A stretch of 64,000 nt of DNA from Brucella haematophila (GCF_005938105.1 NZ_VCPE01000002.1:474480-538479), one strand, 5' to 3'. Shown: positions 43,263-52,720, counted from the first letter of the stretch. Notes: a model not told the origin generated them from the sequence alone. Numbers and translations: made by a program.

Positions 43263-43955
43263 ATGAGTATTTCAGAGAATGGTCGCGATCCCTATAAGGA
43301 CCGCAAAAGCATCGAGTTTTCTTTCCGCGCCAAACGGTTTGCTCATATCCAGAAACTGATTGAAGCCGCACTTGCCGAAAAGCCGGAAGGCGAAAAGGTC
43401 GAGATTCTCGATCTCGGCGGATCGGAAAAATATTGGCTGATTGGCGAAGCCTTCATTGAAGCCAATCGCGATCGCCTGCATTTCACGCTGATCAATCCTG
43501 AGAAACAGGAAGAGAAGGACACGGAAACCTTCACCTTTCTGGTTGGAGACGCGACCGATCCGGCACTTTTTGCCGGGCGGACTTTCGACGTCGTCCATTC
43601 CAACTCGGTCATCGAACATGTTGGCGACTGGGCTGCCATCACGCGGTTTGCTGAAAACACCCGCAGGCTCGGCAAGCGCTATTATATGCAGACGCCGAAT
43701 TACTGGTTCCCTTACGAGCCGCATTTCCGCTTTATCGGATTTCAGTGGCTGCCGGTTCCGGTGCGCATCTGGCTGATGACCAAAATGCGGCTCGGCTTTT
43801 TCCCGCGTCAGGAAACCGCCGATGAAGCGCGCTTTCACGTGGAATCGATCCGCCTTCTGACCACGGGACAGGTGCGCAAGCTCTTCCCGGATGCACAGAT
43901 CGAATTTGAGAAGATTGCCGGACTGGCGAAATCCATTCTCGCGATCAGGGGATGA
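43263..43955 (+). CDS. Class I SAM-dependent methyltransferase
   Basis: A 230-residue cytoplasmic protein. Motif I is VEILDLGGSEKYW (a degenerate glycine-rich loop), and the post-I segment VVHSNSVIEHVGDW is typical of methyltransferases of type 11/23. RRLGKRYYMQTPNYWFPYEPHF follows. The substrate is unknown; the TPNYWFP-type motif recurs in methyltransferases of polysaccharide and secondary-metabolite loci. About 295 bases of ordinary sequence with no feature precede it. Convergent with the chaC gene. Confidence 0.78.
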   Translation: MSISENGRDPYKDRKSIEFSFRAKRFAHIQKLIEAALAEKPEGEKVEILDLGGSEKYWLIGEAFIEANRDRLHFTLINPEKQEEKDTETFTFLVGDATDPALFAGRTFDVVHSNSVIEHVGDWAAITRFAENTRRLGKRYYMQTPNYWFPYEPHFRFIGFQWLPVPVRIWLMTKMRLGFFPRQETADEARFHVESIRLLTTGQVRKLFPDAQIEFEKIAGLAKSILAIRG

Positions 43956-43978
43956 TTGTCATCCTCTGATGCGTCCTG

Positions 43979-44551
43979 TCAGTCGAAATCACGCGGCTGG
44001 CGTGATTTCGAGGCGATCAGATTGCCGACATGCTCCAGCGCGTGATCGCGCACGCGCATGTCATGCAGATGCTTTAGCGTATTGGCCACATAGTCGATAT
44101 TTGCGCCAGACTCGCCATGTGCGGAGGCAACAATTGCCGCTGCATCCTCGGCCTTGAGCGCACCGGCATATTGCACATGGCGGCGGTCGGCCACATAGAC
44201 CAGCCCCTGAACATCGCGTCCGTCGTGAAGGCGCAGCCGCAGCTTCTTTTCATGATAGACATTGTTCGACATTTCGCGTTCGCGCAGATAGACCATCACT
44301 TCGTCGGTCATTTCGCCCGGCACGCGAAAGGCCATGCCGAGGCAGGACCCGCCCGCGTCGAGGCCAAGCACCAGTCCGGGATGGTCGGGCGAGCCGCGAT
44401 GAAAATGCGAATAGATGCACAGGCTGCGACGATAGCCGTGCAGGCGGGCGCGAACGGTTTCCACATGTGCGAAACCGGGACGCCACATCAGCGAGCCATA
44501 GCCAAAAACCCAGAAATCACTCGTCCGCTTTTCATCGATGTGTTTTGTCAT
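43979..44551 (-). CDS. ChaC-like gamma-glutamylcyclotransferase
   Basis: A 190-residue enzyme that would cleave glutathione to 5-oxoproline and Cys-Gly. The fold signature is FWVFGYGSLMWRPGF at residues 13-27, the substrate loop Y-G-S-L. ARLHGYRRSLCIYS and LGMAFRVPGE follow, with the catalytic Glu in the latter segment. The start at ATG 44551 (MTKHIDEKRTSD) is chosen because sequence further upstream is not protein-like. Single gene, divergent from the DUF2125 gene. Confidence 0.88.
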   Translation of the reverse strand: MTKHIDEKRTSDFWVFGYGSLMWRPGFAHVETVRARLHGYRRSLCIYSHFHRGSPDHPGLVLGLDAGGSCLGMAFRVPGEMTDEVMVYLREREMSNNVYHEKKLRLRLHDGRDVQGLVYVADRRHVQYAGALKAEDAAAIVASAHGESGANIDYVANTLKHLHDMRVRDHALEHVGNLIASKSRQPRDFD

Positions 44552-44759
44552 GATGATATAATATTTGCCGTCTTTTGTTCGATTTCCATGGGTAATTGAT
44601 GGATATCCCTCGTTTTTTCTGAAGCTCCACTTCACAAGACTCAATCCTGCCATAATATGGCCACCAGTGAGGTTGAGCAAAACACTGTATCGAAAGATGC
44701 GTCGCTGGCGGCTTTGCCGCTTCTCAGGCTCAACTCTCTGACCGACATAAGGTTTTTCG

Positions 44760-45791
44760 ATGATGCATCCCGGGACGGAAGCTGGAACAGGGCAACGGAA
44801 GTCCAGAAAGCGCCCGATTGCGCTTGGCATTTTCCTGATCGTTCTCGTCGCCGGCTATACAGCCGGGTGGTTTTATGTGGCCGATCGCCTGCAAACGCGC
44901 GCGACGGCAGACATGGCCAAGCTTTCTGCTCAGGGCATCGGTGTGCGCTGCGAGGATTTGCGCACCAGCGGTTATCCGCTCCGCGTCAATGTGGTGTGTG
45001 ACAGCATTTCCTGGCAGAAGCCAAGCGCTGGCATGGCATTCCGCGCCGGGCGTTTCACCTCCGGCTCGCCTGTCTATGCGCCACGCTCGCTCAGCAACGA
45101 TCTGACCGGCCCCGCCTTTATCGAATTCCCCGGCTTGCAGCCGCTTGAAGTCAACTGGAGCAAGTTCAACTCCAACACCCGGCTTGCCCGCCCGTTCCCG
45201 ACCGAGATTGCGCTGGAAGCCCGCGACGTCGTCGTCGGTCGCCGCACGGAAACCACGACGACGGAACCGCTCAGCAGTCTGGAACAGATGGATTTCAGCA
45301 TGAGCGCTGCCGATGGCGCGCTGAAGCTGACTGGACGTTTTGCAGGACTGAAGCTCGCAGCACCCGTGATCGGTAACGCCAAGAGCCCCGAGATCGACGG
45401 TGTTGCCGATATCGAGATCGCCGATGCCGCCACGCTTCTGGGGTCTGGTTCTTCCGATTTCAGTCAGCGCCTGCGCGGCCATAGCGGCACGATCCATCAG
45501 GCGTTTCTTTCCATGCCCAATGGGGCCATGGTATCGCTGACCGGCCCGTTCTCCGTCGATGACGACGGGCTGATCAATGCTGATGTGAAGCTGACGCTGG
45601 TCAATGCCCAGTCGCTGGCGCAGGCAGGCCAGACGGTTTTCCCGGAGCAGGGCAGCAATATCGCCACCATCCTCTTCGCGCTCTCCGCCATGCCGAAAGA
45701 CGAAAACGGCAACCCCATGCTGGAGATTGCCGTTCGCAAGGGCAGGGCCAATGCCGGGTTCATTCCGCTTGGGCGGTTACCGGCGTTGTAG
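44760..45791 (+). CDS. DUF2125-domain protein
   Basis: A 343-residue protein with an uncleaved or cleaved N-terminal helix (ALGIFLIVLVAGYTAGWFYV) and a beta-rich periplasmic remainder. Two Cys in GVRCEDLRTSGYPLRVNVVC (about 62-81) are conserved in the DUF2125 family of alphaproteobacteria, as is the SGYPLR motif. The function is unknown. Its repeated strands resemble AsmA-like or lipid-transport proteins in a general way, which is only an impression. The 3' side is flanked by the long intergenic repeat. Confidence 0.8.
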   Translation: MMHPGTEAGTGQRKSRKRPIALGIFLIVLVAGYTAGWFYVADRLQTRATADMAKLSAQGIGVRCEDLRTSGYPLRVNVVCDSISWQKPSAGMAFRAGRFTSGSPVYAPRSLSNDLTGPAFIEFPGLQPLEVNWSKFNSNTRLARPFPTEIALEARDVVVGRRTETTTTEPLSSLEQMDFSMSAADGALKLTGRFAGLKLAAPVIGNAKSPEIDGVADIEIADAATLLGSGSSDFSQRLRGHSGTIHQAFLSMPNGAMVSLTGPFSVDDDGLINADVKLTLVNAQSLAQAGQTVFPEQGSNIATILFALSAMPKDENGNPMLEIAVRKGRANAGFIPLGRLPAL

Positions 45792-45835
45792 GGGAGTAGG
45801 GGAATAAGGGAGTAGGGCAGTATGTTTTTACTGCC

Positions 45836-45986
45836 CTAGAGCATTTCCAGCAAAAGTGCGTAGCGCCTACGCAAGGACATCAGTCCACTGGACTGATTTC
45901 TGATCCTGCTTCGATGCGTAGGATAATGCGTAAAAACAAATAGATAGAACGGTTCCACGATTCCGTTTTAACCGGAACCGCTCTAT
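45836..45986 (+). repeat. Long copy A of the GCATTTCCAGCAAAAGTGCG repeat
   Basis: About 130-150 bases filling the gap between the DUF2125 and tyrC stops. It aligns with the reverse complement of 49928-50059 with about nine in ten bases identical along ~125 bases. It includes an internal palindrome ATCAGTCCACTGGACTGAT and a right-end hairpin GGTTCC... GGAACC. Confidence 0.85.
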
Positions 45987-45994
45987 CTGTTGCC

Positions 45995-46933
45995 TTACTT
46001 CTTTTCGTTTGAACGCGTTGCAGCCTGACGGCCAAAGTCCGGCGCATCCACTTCCTGACCTGCATCGATAATGCCGCGGCGGACCGCACGTGTGCGCGTG
46101 AAGAGGTCGAACAGGGCCTCTCCGTCACCCCAGCGGATCGAGCGCTGCAATGAAGCGAGATCTTCCGAGAACCGCCCCAGCATTTCAAGGATAGCGTCCT
46201 TGTTATGCAGGCAGACATCGCGCCACATGGTCGGGTCGGATGCCGCCAGACGCGTGAAATCGCGGAAACCGGATGCGGAATATTTGATGACTTCCGACTT
46301 CGTCACCTGTTCCAGATCGCTGGCCGTGCCGACGATGTTGTAGGCGATGATATGCGGCAGATGCGAGACGATGGCCAGCACCAGATCATGGTGCTGCGGG
46401 TCCATGTGATCGAGCCGCGAACCGCAGGCCGTCCAGAAGGCGGTGAGCTTTTCCAGCGCGGCTTCATCCGTATCTGGAAGAGGCGTGAGGATGCACCAGC
46501 GATTGTTGAACAGTTCGGCAAAGCCCGCATCCGGTCCGGAATATTCCGTTCCGGCCAGCGGGTGGCCCGGAATGAAATGCACATTGGCGGGCAGTTCAGG
46601 CTGCATCTGCGCGATGACGGAAGCCTTGGTGGAGCCGACATCGGTGACGATGGCGCCCGGCTTCAGGCTTGCGGCAATCTGCTTTGCGACGGTGCCGGAA
46701 GAACCGACCGGCACCGAGACGATAACCAGATCGGCATCCTTGACCGCCTCGGCGCTGTCGGTCGTGTAGCTGTCGCCGAGGGCCAGTTCCTCGGCGCGCT
46801 TCAGGGTCTCGGCGCTGCGGGTTGCGATGGCGATATGGTTTGCAAGGCCTTCGCGACGAATGACGCGCGCCAGCGACGAACCGATGAGGCCGATACCGAT
46901 CAGCGCGATTTTATCAAAATGGATCGTGGACAT
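45995..46933 (-). CDS. tyrC: Prephenate/arogenate dehydrogenase (TyrA-type)
   Basis: Oxidative decarboxylation in tyrosine synthesis. The 312 residues start with the NAD motif ALIGIGLIGSSLAR. Conserved TyrA parts are HFIPGHPLAGTEYSGP with the catalytic His, and QHHDLVLAIVSHLPHI. No chorismate mutase or ACT domain is fused. It is 5 bases downstream of hisC, an arrangement common in alphaproteobacteria (hisC-tyrC), where HisC can also act on aromatic substrates. Rhizobiales enzymes are often called cyclohexadienyl dehydrogenase; the symbol reflects that. Confidence 0.92.
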   Translation of the reverse strand: MSTIHFDKIALIGIGLIGSSLARVIRREGLANHIAIATRSAETLKRAEELALGDSYTTDSAEAVKDADLVIVSVPVGSSGTVAKQIAASLKPGAIVTDVGSTKASVIAQMQPELPANVHFIPGHPLAGTEYSGPDAGFAELFNNRWCILTPLPDTDEAALEKLTAFWTACGSRLDHMDPQHHDLVLAIVSHLPHIIAYNIVGTASDLEQVTKSEVIKYSASGFRDFTRLAASDPTMWRDVCLHNKDAILEMLGRFSEDLASLQRSIRWGDGEALFDLFTRTRAVRRGIIDAGQEVDAPDFGRQAATRSNEKK

Positions 46934-46938
46934 TGATC

Positions 46939-48045
46939 TTACTTTAAAAACTCAGTGAGTGCGGCGACTACGCCGCGATTGGCTTCTTCCGGTCCGACAG
47001 TCATGCGCAGCGCATTGGGGAAACCGTATCCGCCAACGCGGCGCAGAATATAACCGCGCTTGGAAAGCCACTCATCCGCCTTGTCCGCCGAGTGCGCGGC
47101 GTCTTCGGGGAAATGGATCAGAAGGAAGTTCGTTACCGAAGGCGTGACCCGAAGGCCGAGCTTGGTGAACTCATCCGTCAGCCAGTTCAGCCAGGTGTCA
47201 TTATAGGCGACCGACTTTTCGACATGGTTGCGATCGCGAATGGCCGCAGCACCCGCTGCAATGGCGGGGGCGTTCATGTTGAACGGACCGCGAATGCGAT
47301 TGACCGCGTCAATCACATGGGCAGGCGCATACATCCAGCCGATCCGCAGGCCCGGAAGGCCGTGAATCTTCGAGAAGGTACGGGTCATCACGACATTTTC
47401 GTTCGACGAAACGAGTTCGAGGCCAGCCTCGTAATCGTTGCGGCGGACATATTCGGCATAGGCCGCGTCGAGGATGAAGAGGACATGCTTCGGCAGGCCC
47501 GCATGCAAGCGGCGCACTTCCTCGAACGGCAGATAGGTGCCGGTCGGGTTGGCCGGATTGGCAATGAAAACGATCTTGGTGCGCGGCGTAATGCCAGCAA
47601 GAATGGCATCGACGTCGATGCGCTCATTGCTTTCCTTCACTGTCACCGGTGTTGCACCGGCTGCCAGCGTCTGGATCTTGTAAACGGCAAAGCCATGCTC
47701 GGTGATGATGGCTTCATCGCCGGGCGCAAGATAGGTCTGGCAGAGAAGGCCAAGCAACTCGTCCGAACCGTTGCCGCACAGGATATTGCCAATGTTCAAC
47801 CCTTGCGTTTCGGCAATGGCCTCACGCAGCGCGAGCGCCTGTCCGTCGGGATAAAGCTCCAGCTTTTCGCCCGCGTATCGATAGGCCTCCACCGCATGGG
47901 GGCTGGGGCCGATCGGCGTCTCGTTGGAGGAGAGCTTATAGACCTTGGCAACGCCTTCCACATGTTCCTTGCCAGGCACGTAGGCTGCAATGTTGAGCAG
48001 GCCGGCCTTGGGCTGGGGACGGGAAAGGTTTTGCTGATCGGTCAT
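46939..48045 (-). CDS. hisC: Histidinol-phosphate aminotransferase
   Basis: PLP-dependent transamination in histidine synthesis. The start at 48045 ([19 protein letters not shown]) gives 368 residues. The PLP lysine is in [17 protein letters not shown], the Asn-Pro motif in [11 protein letters not shown], and the phosphate-cup residues in [10 protein letters not shown]. It is immediately upstream of tyrC, so it probably also serves aromatic amino-acid transamination. Upstream comes an unrelated methyltransferase gene in the same direction. Confidence 0.94.
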   Translation of the reverse strand: MTDQQNLSRPQPKAGLLNIAAYVPGKEHVEGVAKVYKLSSNETPIGPSPHAVEAYRYAGEKLELYPDGQALALREAIAETQGLNIGNILCGNGSDELLGLLCQTYLAPGDEAIITEHGFAVYKIQTLAAGATPVTVKESNERIDVDAILAGITPRTKIVFIANPANPTGTYLPFEEVRRLHAGLPKHVLFILDAAYAEYVRRNDYEAGLELVSSNENVVMTRTFSKIHGLPGLRIGWMYAPAHVIDAVNRIRGPFNMNAPAIAAGAAAIRDRNHVEKSVAYNDTWLNWLTDEFTKLGLRVTPSVTNFLLIHFPEDAAHSADKADEWLSKRGYILRRVGGYGFPNALRMTVGPEEANRGVVAALTEFLK

Positions 48046-48168
48046 GATTTTGGCTCCGCCAAAAGAACAGTGTTGCTTAACGGGACGCTCAAGGGATTTG
48101 AGCCCCGATGCGACATAAACCGCCATGGGCGGGAAGTCGAGAAAAACCTTGTTTTCAAGGGAAAAGCG

Positions 48169-48927
48169 TCAGGTTTCCGCTTCTTTCTGCTTTGTTTTGC
48201 GCAGGCCCCCGACGGGGGTTCCAAGCACTGGCACGAAAACACGGCGGGACGAACGCTGCGCAACCGGCAGGCCCTGATAGAGACGCTTCTGTGCCTCCAC
48301 GACCAGAACGCCGGAGAAAAGCGGCCACAGCCGCCGCCCCATGCCTTCCAGCGCCAGACAGGGGCGCATCAACCAACGGCGCGTGGCGGGTGGAAAATGC
48401 AGCGCGTCGCTGACGGTGTTGACCGTGAAATTGGCTTCACGCAACAAGGTGGAAAGCTGGTCGCGGCTATAGGGCCGCCCGCTGCCGAAAGGTGTGTGCT
48501 CGAAGCGGGCCCAGACACCGCGGCGGTTCGGCACGACAATCACCAGCCGACCGTTGGGGGCGAGTACACGCCACATTTCCTTCAGCGTTTCCGGCGCGTT
48601 TTCCGCATATTCCAGTGCATGCACCATCAAAACACGGTCGATGGAGGAATCCGGCAGCGGCAGTTCTTCATCGAAGACCAAAGCCGTACTGGATTTGTCG
48701 GCTGACGGCCAGGCAATGGCACCTTGTCCGGCTGGCATGAAGGCAAAAGTGCGCTCGGTATCGGCGCTGAACCGGTCAAGATAGGGGAGGCAGTAGCCCA
48801 TTCCGACGAGACGCTCACCCGGTACGCGTTCCCACAAACCTGCAATCGCCATGCGTATGGCGCGCTCAGCCAAATGACCGAGTGTCGTGTCGTAAAAGGA
48901 GCGCAGTTCGATAATGTCCGGATGCAT
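48169..48927 (-). CDS. Type-11 methyltransferase-domain protein
   Basis: A 252-residue protein with a class I methyltransferase core: the usual glycine-rich motif I is reduced to GERLVGMGYCLPYL, the acidic strand region LVFDEELPLPDSSID and the motif VLMVHALEYAENAPETL are in place, and LKEMWRVLAPNGRLVIVVPN is the strand-4/5 signature. Substrate unknown. In related genomes it lies beside hisC, as here, with a 124-base gap. The altered motif I raises the question whether SAM binding is kept. Confidence 0.78.
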   Translation of the reverse strand: MHPDIIELRSFYDTTLGHLAERAIRMAIAGLWERVPGERLVGMGYCLPYLDRFSADTERTFAFMPAGQGAIAWPSADKSSTALVFDEELPLPDSSIDRVLMVHALEYAENAPETLKEMWRVLAPNGRLVIVVPNRRGVWARFEHTPFGSGRPYSRDQLSTLLREANFTVNTVSDALHFPPATRRWLMRPCLALEGMGRRLWPLFSGVLVVEAQKRLYQGLPVAQRSSRRVFVPVLGTPVGGLRKTKQKEAET

Positions 48928-49255
48928 CCGGGCACGCTATATCAAATCCTGTCAGCGGGGAATGGATATAAGAGCCTGTTCCAAAAGTCGCCCTGTGTGG
49001 CTGCAAATGGCAATTTTCTGCATTCCGGTGCTCACGTACCTTTAAGTACGCTCCGCTCCGGTACTCGAAAATCACCATTTTCGCACACACATGCCGTTTT
49101 TTGCTTCAGTCTCTAAGCCTGAGCTTGTTCACAGGCGGGGTGCATTTTTCTCAAACCATGCTATAGAGCGTGCCTTCTGCATGACAGCGCCTTCCGACAG
49201 TCTGAAACGGCTTCGGGTGTGAGAAGTACAGCAAACGATCAGGAGAGAACCGACA
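48928..49255. other. Spacer between a methyltransferase gene and hpt
   Basis: About 330 bases. It holds the repeat at 48983-49085 and the presumed hpt promoter region after 49110. No gene or RNA is seen. Confidence 0.5.
48983..49085 (+). repeat. Dispersed element, copy with GTACCTTTAAGTAC hairpin
   Basis: Starts AAAAGTCGCC, continues CTGCAAATGGCAATT, then GGTGCTCACGTACC, CTCCGCTCCGG and ATCACCATTTTCG. It matches the copies at 49814 and (reversed) 54455, and the split copy at 3155. It occupies the gap before hpt. Confidence 0.75.
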
Positions 49256-49792
49256 ATGCCAGAAGTCGGCGGCAAGACGATAGAAGTTCTGTTCAGCCCG
49301 GAAGATATTGCCGGTCGCAATCTTGAGCTGGCGAAGGCTATTGCCGAACGCAAGTTTCACAATCTGCTGACGATTTCCATTCTCAAAGGCTCGTTCATTT
49401 TCGCAGCCGACCTCATCCGCGCCATGCATGATGCAGGCGTTGAACCGGATGTCGAGTTCATTACCGTTTCCAGCTATGGCAAGGGCACGACCAGCACCGA
49501 GGTTCGCCTGCTGCGTGATATCGACAGCGAAGTTCGTGACCGCGACGTGCTGCTGATCGACGATATTCTGGAATCAGGCAAGACGCTCAAATTCGTCCGC
49601 GAACTGATGCTGGAACGTGGTGCGCGCAGCGTCAGCATCGCTGTCCTGCTCGACAAGAGCGTGCGCCGCAAGGTCGATCTGGAAGCTGATTTCGTCGCCT
49701 TCGAATGCCCGGATTATTTTGTCGTCGGCTACGGCATGGACGTGGCCCATTCGTTCCGGCAGTTGCCTTATGTCGGGCACGTCAAGGACTGA
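49256..49792 (+). CDS. hpt: Hypoxanthine phosphoribosyltransferase
   Basis: Purine salvage enzyme making IMP (and GMP) from the base and PRPP. The 178 residues contain the PRPP-binding motif VLLIDDILESGKTL near residue 100, the pyrophosphate loop ILKGSFIF, and the base-binding DYFVVGYGMD near the end. Start ATG 49256 follows AGGAGAG. Single gene between repeats on both sides. Confidence 0.94.
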   Translation: MPEVGGKTIEVLFSPEDIAGRNLELAKAIAERKFHNLLTISILKGSFIFAADLIRAMHDAGVEPDVEFITVSSYGKGTTSTEVRLLRDIDSEVRDRDVLLIDDILESGKTLKFVRELMLERGARSVSIAVLLDKSVRRKVDLEADFVAFECPDYFVVGYGMDVAHSFRQLPYVGHVKD

Positions 49793-49813
49793 GCGGCAAA
49801 TCCGCAATGCCGG

Positions 49814-49898
49814 GCTGCAAAGAGCGCTTTTCTGTGCGCCGGTGCTCACGTACCTTTAAGTACGCTCCGCTCTGGTGCTCGAAAATCACTCTTTTCGC
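49814..49898 (+). repeat. Dispersed element, second copy near hpt
   Basis: Same family as 48983-49085: GGTGCTCACGTACCTTTAAG, then CTCCGCTCTGG and CGAAAATCACTCTTTTCG. It lies right after hpt, so the gene is bracketed by two direct copies. Confidence 0.75.
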
Positions 49899-49927
49899 CA
49901 TGGCCTGACGAATTTGCTGAACAGCTT

Positions 49928-50059
49928 CTAGAGCGGTTCCGAACCGCTCGATCTATTTGTATTTTCGCATTATCCCACGCATCGAAGCAGGATGAGAAAT
50001 CAGTCCAGTGGACTGATTTCCCTGCGTAGGCGCTACGCACTTTTGCTGGAAATGCTCTA
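49928..50059 (-). repeat. Long copy B of the GCATTTCCAGCAAAAGTGCG repeat (inverted)
   Basis: Reverse-complement partner of 45836-45986. It shares the internal AATCAGTCCACTGGACTGATT palindrome region and the left end. The TAG stop codon of the TIGR02302 gene (50057-50059) lies within the element's left-end CTCTA. Confidence 0.85.
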
Positions 50060-52720
50060 ATCGAACTGTAACAGGCGCTGCAGATATTCCTTTTCCATCT
50101 GCGGCGTCAGCGCATTGCCGAGCTTGCGGCGGATTTCATCCAGAATTTCACGCGCGCGCTGAATATCGATTTCACCCGGAATTTTGGTGCCGTTGCCATC
50201 GTCGGCTCCCATGCCCTGCTGGCGTCCGAGCGGATCGCGGCCACGAGCGCCATTCGCGCCCTGACCCTGCTGGCCGTCCTGACCCATCGCCTGCTGCATC
50301 TTCTGCATCATGTCGCGCCCGGCACGACGCAGGGCGTCCAGAGCGCTGCCCTGATTGTCGTTGGCTTCCGCACCTTCATTGCGTCCCAGCGCTTCGGCAG
50401 CATTGCCCATGGATTTTCCGGCATCGCCGAAATCCTTGCCGGGTTCAATCCCCATGCCTTTCAGGTCTTCCGTGAGCTTCTGCAATTCCTGCTGCAATTG
50501 CTGCTGTTGCTGTTGCAGCTTGCGCATGGCCTCAGCCGTCTTTTCATCCGTCTGGCCGCCCTGCTGCGATCCGCCGCCCTTGGAGCCGTCATCGCCGGGA
50601 AACAGGCCTTCCATGTCTTCGTCTTCGCCCTGCATGCCTGCACCCGGATTGCTGTCGAACTGGCGCTGCTGCTGCTGGTCGAGATTGAATGTCTCATTCA
50701 TCATCTGCTGCTGGCGGCGCATCAGATCGCCAAGCTTGTTCATCTGCTGCTGCATCTGACCTTGCTGGCCCTGCTGTCCCTGACCTTGCTGGCCGGGCTG
50801 CGCCTGCCCCATCTGCAGATTGTTCATCAGGTCCTGCAATTGCGACAGAAGCTGTTCGGCCTGATCGCGCGAGCCCTGACGGGCCAGATTTTCGATCTGG
50901 TCCATCATGCGCTGCAGGTCTTTTTCCGTCAGCATCCGCGCATTGGGATCGGGCGCTGACTGGCGCGCATTCGGGTTCTGCTGCTGGCGCTGGGCGAATT
51001 CGCGCAGGAAATCCTGCATCGCCTTGCGCAGATCGGCGGTGAGTTTCTCGATCTCTTCCTGCGAGGCACCGTTTTGCAGCGCGTTTTTGAGCGCTTCCTG
51101 CGCCTGACGCAGACGCTTTTCGGCTGCCGAGAGATTGCCGTCTTCGATACCCAGCGCCACCTGCCACATGTAATCGGCAGTCTCGCGGAGCGAATCATCG
51201 CTGCGCGCCAGACGAAGCTTTGTGCGGATGGTCACGAGGCCGAGATAATGCGCAGCGTTCTTGATCGTTTCTTCCGGGCGCAGCATCAGCGCCGAGAGCA
51301 TGTCCAGCACATGATCGCGCTGATTGGCGTCGAGCGCCAGAATACGCCGCTGTTCGGCAATTGCGCGCGCGAGCGGGTTGCTGAATGGCCGTTCGGGAAG
51401 TGTTATGGTTTTGGTTTCACTGCGGCCGACCTGACCTGCCGCGTCGGTGACGACGAGGGTCAGTGCCACTTTCTGGCCAGCCCATGGATGTTCGGTCAGG
51501 TCCTTCGAGGTGGTGGCTTCCTTCACGCCGCGGCGTGGCAGTGCGAGCGGCAGTTCCGGTGCTTCGTAAAGCGGCGTTGCTTCTTCGTCTTCATCGATTT
51601 CCAGCGGCACGATTTCGGCAAAAGCCTTGGCCGGCGCATAATCATCATCGATTTCATAGGTGAGTTGCAGCGTGCCGTTCAGCGCGCGACCGGGTTCCTT
51701 GGTAAAGCGGATTGTCGGCGGCGTGTCGGGCGTCACCGCGAATTTCCAGCGCGCATCGGTGCCGGAAAGCGTCAGGGTTTCGTCTTCACGCAAATCGTAA
51801 CGGAAGTTGCGGCTGCCCGCGACAGCGCTTTCCTCCGGAGTCCGTACCGGCTTCAACCCCTTGGGTTCAGTCTGCTCTTCCTTCGGCGCGACGGGCTGGA
51901 CTTCCCGCTGCTCGCCCTCTGCATTGGTGGCGGTCAGGCGTTCCGAACTGCCGCCGATGACGCGGACCGAAAGCACACTGCCTTCCGGCACCGTAATCGC
52001 CTCGGCATTGCGGGCGTTGTCGGCGCTGACCGTCAGGAAGACCGGCGCGCGGCCCGTATAGCGCGGTGGCGTCACCCAGGCATCGACGCGGGCAACAGCG
52101 CCGCCTTCACCGGGGCGAATGTGAAACGCATCGGCAATGCGCCCGCTGCCAGAACTGGACGTATAGGCGAGCGCCGTGACGAATAGCAGCGCCACGGCGG
52201 CGCGCAGGCCATAAGGATCGCGTTCGGGAAGGCGCGGTCGCGGCAGGCCGGATTGCAGGTTCTTCAGCCGTTCGGCCATGCGGCGCTGGTGTTCGCGCCA
52301 CAGAGCCTGCGAAAAAGGATCGTGGGTGCCGGTGGCCATGTGGCCGGACTGCACGGCCAGCGGCTCATGCACAAGGCCGTTCACCGCCTCAATGCGCGCT
52401 GTGACATCGTCTTCGGTCGGCTGGCGGAAGCGGGACGGGAGATAAAGCGCAACCAGCCCTGCCAGTGCGAAGACCGTTAGCACGGCGATATGCAGCCAGC
52501 GCGGCATCATGCCGAACAGGCCAAACCAGCTGATGCTTGCGAAAAGTGCTGCCAGCAGAATCAGCGGCAGGACCAGCGGCCACAGACGTTCAAACCCGAC
52601 AGACAGGAAAGTGCGCAGGCGCAGACGCCGCAACAGCGCGCCATCGCCGGAAAACAGGCGCAAAAAGGCATCCCGCATCAGTTGCGGCTTATCCTTCTTG
52701 TCGTGGCCTTGATCCGTCAT
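50057..52720 (-). CDS. TIGR02302-family (DUF4175) large membrane protein
   Basis: An 887-residue alphaproteobacterial protein with start ATG 52720 (MTDQGHDKKDKPQLMRDAF). Two to three membrane helices lie in the first ~180 residues (LVLPLILLAALFASISWFGL; WLHIAVLTVFALAGLVALYL). A beta-rich middle with repeated strands (TPPRYTGRAPVFLTV; PPTIRFTKEPGRALNG) follows. From about residue 500 it is helical and extremely Gln-rich (QPGQQGQGQQGQQGQ), then ends in a short ordered motif ILDEIRRKLG. The function is unknown; the layout suggests an envelope scaffold. It lies downstream of lysA in the same direction, and its stop codon lies in an intergenic repeat. Confidence 0.88.
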   Translation of the reverse strand: MTDQGHDKKDKPQLMRDAFLRLFSGDGALLRRLRLRTFLSVGFERLWPLVLPLILLAALFASISWFGLFGMMPRWLHIAVLTVFALAGLVALYLPSRFRQPTEDDVTARIEAVNGLVHEPLAVQSGHMATGTHDPFSQALWREHQRRMAERLKNLQSGLPRPRLPERDPYGLRAAVALLFVTALAYTSSSGSGRIADAFHIRPGEGGAVARVDAWVTPPRYTGRAPVFLTVSADNARNAEAITVPEGSVLSVRVIGGSSERLTATNAEGEQREVQPVAPKEEQTEPKGLKPVRTPEESAVAGSRNFRYDLREDETLTLSGTDARWKFAVTPDTPPTIRFTKEPGRALNGTLQLTYEIDDDYAPAKAFAEIVPLEIDEDEEATPLYEAPELPLALPRRGVKEATTSKDLTEHPWAGQKVALTLVVTDAAGQVGRSETKTITLPERPFSNPLARAIAEQRRILALDANQRDHVLDMLSALMLRPEETIKNAAHYLGLVTIRTKLRLARSDDSLRETADYMWQVALGIEDGNLSAAEKRLRQAQEALKNALQNGASQEEIEKLTADLRKAMQDFLREFAQRQQQNPNARQSAPDPNARMLTEKDLQRMMDQIENLARQGSRDQAEQLLSQLQDLMNNLQMGQAQPGQQGQGQQGQQGQMQQQMNKLGDLMRRQQQMMNETFNLDQQQQRQFDSNPGAGMQGEDEDMEGLFPGDDGSKGGGSQQGGQTDEKTAEAMRKLQQQQQQLQQELQKLTEDLKGMGIEPGKDFGDAGKSMGNAAEALGRNEGAEANDNQGSALDALRRAGRDMMQKMQQAMGQDGQQGQGANGARGRDPLGRQQGMGADDGNGTKIPGEIDIQRAREILDEIRRKLGNALTPQMEKEYLQRLLQFD

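Noticed and set aside
47092-48705. A 537-codon plus-strand frame across hisC and a methyltransferase gene
   Set aside because: Antisense to two well-supported genes; His/Arg/Gly-rich composition without any recognisable motif.
51074-52186. A 370-codon plus-strand frame across the TIGR02302 gene
   Set aside because: Antisense shadow; no start signal or domain.
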